The position numbers and the translations under genes are program-made. Shown one piece after another: positions 6,818 through 8,677 of a stretch of DNA of 8,677 nt (its first letter is position 1; every line of letters starts with the position of its first letter). The notes below the pieces were generated by a model. The model saw nothing but the letters and a program-made list of their open reading frames with translations. It searched no databases and was not told the DNA's origin. Where the stretch lies: positions 1 through 8,677 of the forward strand of contig CANJJP010000050.1 in assembly GCA_947474485.1 (NCBI GenBank), read 5' to 3'. The stretch is from Bacteroidota bacterium (GTDB taxonomy: Bacteria > Bacteroidota > Bacteroidia > B-17B0 > Aurantibacillaceae).

Positions 6818-7414
6818 ATGAATATAGCAATTAACAAACCTTGCCACGAAGATTGGAATAAAATGACTCCGAACGATAAAGGCGCATTTTGTGCAATATG
6901 CACAAAGGATGTAATTGATTTTAGTAAAAAAACAGTGCAGGAAATTAAGGATTTCTTTGCTAAGCCAATTAACGGAGAAGTATGTGGCCGTTTTAAAGAG
7001 GAACAATTAGAGGAAATTAGCTTCGAATCGTTTATCGAACATTTTGTTGGTTTTAAATTAACAAAGAAGGTTATAGTAATTGTCGCTTTAACTTTTGCTA
7101 CTTGGTTTATGGGAGTTGCAGAGTTAAATGCTCAAAACAAAATTACGATGGGGAAAGTTGCCCCGGTTAAAACAAATGCAGTTAAACCAATAAATGTTAA
7201 GGGAGATGTAAAAGTCACTCCAAAAGATACAACTAAATGTACTAAGCCAAATTCTGAAACAATAAAAATGGGCGAAGTTGTTGCTCCACAAAAAAAAGAA
7301 AAAAAAGTAAATGAGAAAAAGCCTAAAGTTACGAAATTAGAAAAATTAAAGAAAGAGGAAGAAATTATGCTCTTAGGGGATGTTATGATTGATGGTAAAG
7401 TAAATAAGCAATAG
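6818..7414 (+). CDS. Cys4 (CHEDW/FCxxC/VCGRF) single-span membrane protein with MGxV repeats
   Basis: A 198-aa protein starting at ATG 6818 (MNIAINKPCHEDW). A GTG 15 codons upstream would also be open but precedes the conserved start of this family. The N-terminal 60 residues carry the set PCHEDW (Cys9), FCAIC (Cys25, Cys28), DVIDF and VCGRF (Cys56), known from many uncharacterised Bacteroidota proteins. Four Cys and a His in this spacing could bind a metal such as zinc (inference). One membrane span lies at about 83-103, ending in LNAQ, followed by a lysine- and proline-rich tail with three similar motifs: TMGKVAP (110-116), KMGEVVAP (150-157) and LLGDV (185-189). The predicted topology is Cys module in the cytoplasm and repeat tail in the periplasm. 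It precedes rsmE by 28 nt and is probably co-transcribed with it. Function is not known. Confidence 0.85.
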   Translation: MNIAINKPCHEDWNKMTPNDKGAFCAICTKDVIDFSKKTVQEIKDFFAKPINGEVCGRFKEEQLEEISFESFIEHFVGFKLTKKVIVIVALTFATWFMGVAELNAQNKITMGKVAPVKTNAVKPINVKGDVKVTPKDTTKCTKPNSETIKMGEVVAPQKKEKKVNEKKPKVTKLEKLKKEEEIMLLGDVMIDGKVNKQ

Positions 7415-7442
7415 TTTAATAAAATAATTCGTTTCTTTGCCT

Positions 7443-8150
7443 ATGCAATTATTCATAGGATCAGAGTTAGATTCGGAAACTTTATTTCTTACTGAGGAAG
7501 AATCTTGGCACTGTGTGAAAGTTCTTAGAAAAAAAACCGGAGATATTCTTTCTGTAATTGATGGAAATGGAAATTTTTATTCGGGAAAAATAGTTGGCGA
7601 TAATCCCAAAAAAATTATACTTAGTATTGAAAGTAAAGAAACTAAAACACCTTCTCGAAATTATAAATTACACCTTGCAATTGCCCCAACAAAAAATATT
7701 GATAGGATAGAATGGTTTATTGAAAAAGCTGTAGAAATTGGAGTTGATGAAATTAGCTTTTTGCTATGCAAAAATTCGGAACGGAAAATTTTGAAAATAG
7801 ACCGAATGCAAAAAATTGTAGAAAGTGCGGTAAAACAATCGGTTCAATTTTATATTCCGAAAGTAAATGATTTGATAGCATATACGAAATTTATCGAGCA
7901 ACAAACATCTTATCATACCAAATTAATAGCACATTGCCAAACACCTAATTTGCCATTTTTATCAAAAGTTATAGAGCCACAACAAGATTCATTGTTATTG
8001 ATTGGTCCAGAAGGAGACTTTACCATTGATGAAGTTAATTTAGCAAAAAGCATTGGTTTTCAAGAAATTAGTTTAGGCAACACGCGCTTAAGAACAGAAA
8101 CAGCTGCTCTCTATGCGGTTAATGTCTTTTCTGTTTTATCAAATTGTTAA
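7443..8150 (+). CDS. rsmE: 16S rRNA (uracil(1498)-N3)-methyltransferase RsmE
   Basis: A 235-aa SPOUT-class methyltransferase that uses S-adenosylmethionine to methylate N3 of U1498 in helix 44 of 16S rRNA within the 30S subunit, in the cytoplasm. The N-terminal PUA-like domain (about 1-68) contains the family's HCVKVLRKKTGD segment (23-34). The C-terminal trefoil-knot domain (about 73-235) has KNSERK (110-115) and the two SAM-binding knot motifs IGPEGDFT (187-194) and LGNTRLRTETAAL (211-223). The length is normal for the family. ATG at 7443 was chosen over the TTG two codons upstream, because MQLFIG matches the usual RsmE start. It is followed after 3 nt by a membrane-protein gene, suggesting an operon. 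Confidence 0.97.
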   Translation: MQLFIGSELDSETLFLTEEESWHCVKVLRKKTGDILSVIDGNGNFYSGKIVGDNPKKIILSIESKETKTPSRNYKLHLAIAPTKNIDRIEWFIEKAVEIGVDEISFLLCKNSERKILKIDRMQKIVESAVKQSVQFYIPKVNDLIAYTKFIEQQTSYHTKLIAHCQTPNLPFLSKVIEPQQDSLLLIGPEGDFTIDEVNLAKSIGFQEISLGNTRLRTETAALYAVNVFSVLSNC

Positions 8151-8153
8151 CTA

Positions 8154-8639
8154 TTGCTTTCAGCGATAATTTGCAGTATATTTGTTCTGATATATTATAT
8201 TTTGAATATTAGATTTTTTGTTTCATGGATTTTCGGCGCATTGCTGATGTATACCGCATTTTACATGTGGCATGGAGTAATTTCAACTGATTTTTATCGT
8301 ATTCAGTATCCAAAAGGAATTTTCCTCGGTTTAGCAGCGGTCGTATACTTAATTGTTTCTTATGTGCTGTATAAACTATTCGAACTCAAGTTTTGGAAAA
8401 AAATAACGACTAATTTGTTTTTAAGAGGCTTGTTTGTTGGTGTAATTTTAGGGTTCACTTTGTTTGCTTTTACATTGGTACTTGGAGTTGGATTTTCAGG
8501 AGGTTATTCTCTTAAAATATTGATGGTAGATTGTTTATGGCAATTAATTGAGCAATCTATTGGTGGAATGGTAATTGCACTTGCTCATGTATTTATTTTC
8601 GTTCCTTATATGGAAGAGGAAGAAATACGTAATTCCTAA
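8154..8639 (+). CDS. Polytopic membrane protein of unknown function
   Basis: This frame encodes up to 161 residues, very hydrophobic, with predicted membrane segments at about 5-19, 23-37, 57-74, 90-112 and 133-151. It ends in an acidic tail (MEEEEIRNS). Aromatic residues are frequent between the spans (FYMWH, DFYRIQYPKG). A conserved-looking stretch is VDCLWQLIEQSIGGMVIALAH (126-146, split here as VDCLWQLIEQ and SIGGMVIALAH). The start is uncertain. No ATG is available near the 5' end because the rsmE stop lies in the same frame; TTG at 8154 keeps all spans and sits 3 nt after rsmE, fitting coupled translation. The first ATG is at 8247 and would cut off the first span and most of the second. 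The protein family is not recognised. Chromosomal context gives only co-transcription with rsmE. Confidence 0.75.
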   Translation: MLSAIICSIFVLIYYILNIRFFVSWIFGALLMYTAFYMWHGVISTDFYRIQYPKGIFLGLAAVVYLIVSYVLYKLFELKFWKKITTNLFLRGLFVGVILGFTLFAFTLVLGVGFSGGYSLKILMVDCLWQLIEQSIGGMVIALAHVFIFVPYMEEEEIRNS

Positions 8640-8669
8640 ATATCAAAGTGTCCTTTAAAAATTTGGAAT

Positions 8670-8677
8670 TAAATTTG
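8670..8677 (+). promoter_or_regulatory. Possible -7 element at the window edge
   Basis: The plus strand ends in TAAATTTG, an exact TAnnTTTG match in the non-coding stretch after the membrane-protein stop at 8639. It could serve a plus-strand gene beginning just outside the window. No -33 box was found at the usual distance and the downstream sequence is not available, so this is a weak call. Confidence 0.25.

Noticed and set aside
6809..7006. 65-aa minus-strand open frame opposite the Cys4 module
   Set aside because: The plus-strand protein carries the conserved CHEDW/FCxxC/VCGRF set; the reverse frame shows nothing.

Overview
The window is AT-rich chromosomal DNA from a member of the Bacteroidota, most likely a free-living or environmental lineage with a type IX secretion system (T9SS). 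Four things point there: a very large gingipain-fold protein of the PorU2 type, a CHEDW/FCxxC/VCGRF Cys-rich membrane protein of a kind common in Bacteroidota, near-absence of Shine-Dalgarno sequences, and promoter-like TAnnTTTG elements at an almost fixed distance from start codons. No rRNA, tRNA, CRISPR array, insertion sequence or integrase was seen. Coding density is high and no gene-free stretch reaches 300 bases.

Layout. Positions 1-6692 are entirely minus-strand. Read in the direction of transcription they hold: a 35-aa single-span membrane microprotein (6692-6585) overlapping tatA (6585-6268) by one base; then a tight three-gene unit of a secreted TPR protein (6166-5093), a small secreted protein resembling the end of GldM (5086-4667) and a NeuD/PglD-type left-handed beta-helix acetyltransferase (4659-4024), with gaps of 6 and 7 nt; then the large PorU2-like C25 protease-fold gene (3939 to beyond position 1), whose 3' end lies outside the window. 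Positions 6818-8639 are plus-strand: a Cys4 single-span membrane protein, rsmE (16S rRNA m3U1498 methyltransferase) and a polytopic membrane protein that starts 3 nt after the rsmE stop. The two halves are divergent across a 125-bp intergenic region.

How the genes may work together. tatA (Tat export) and rsmE (ribosome modification) are housekeeping genes. The most interesting part is 3939-6166 plus porU2. A periplasmic TPR protein, a stand-alone GldM-C-terminus-like protein, an amino-sugar-type acetyltransferase and a PorU-like sortase candidate lie in one direction within about 6 kb. This could be an accessory T9SS or cell-surface module in which secreted proteins are processed or attached to an acetylated sugar. 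That link is inference from family resemblance and neighbourhood only. The sequence shows the ORFs, signal peptides and catalytic motifs directly.
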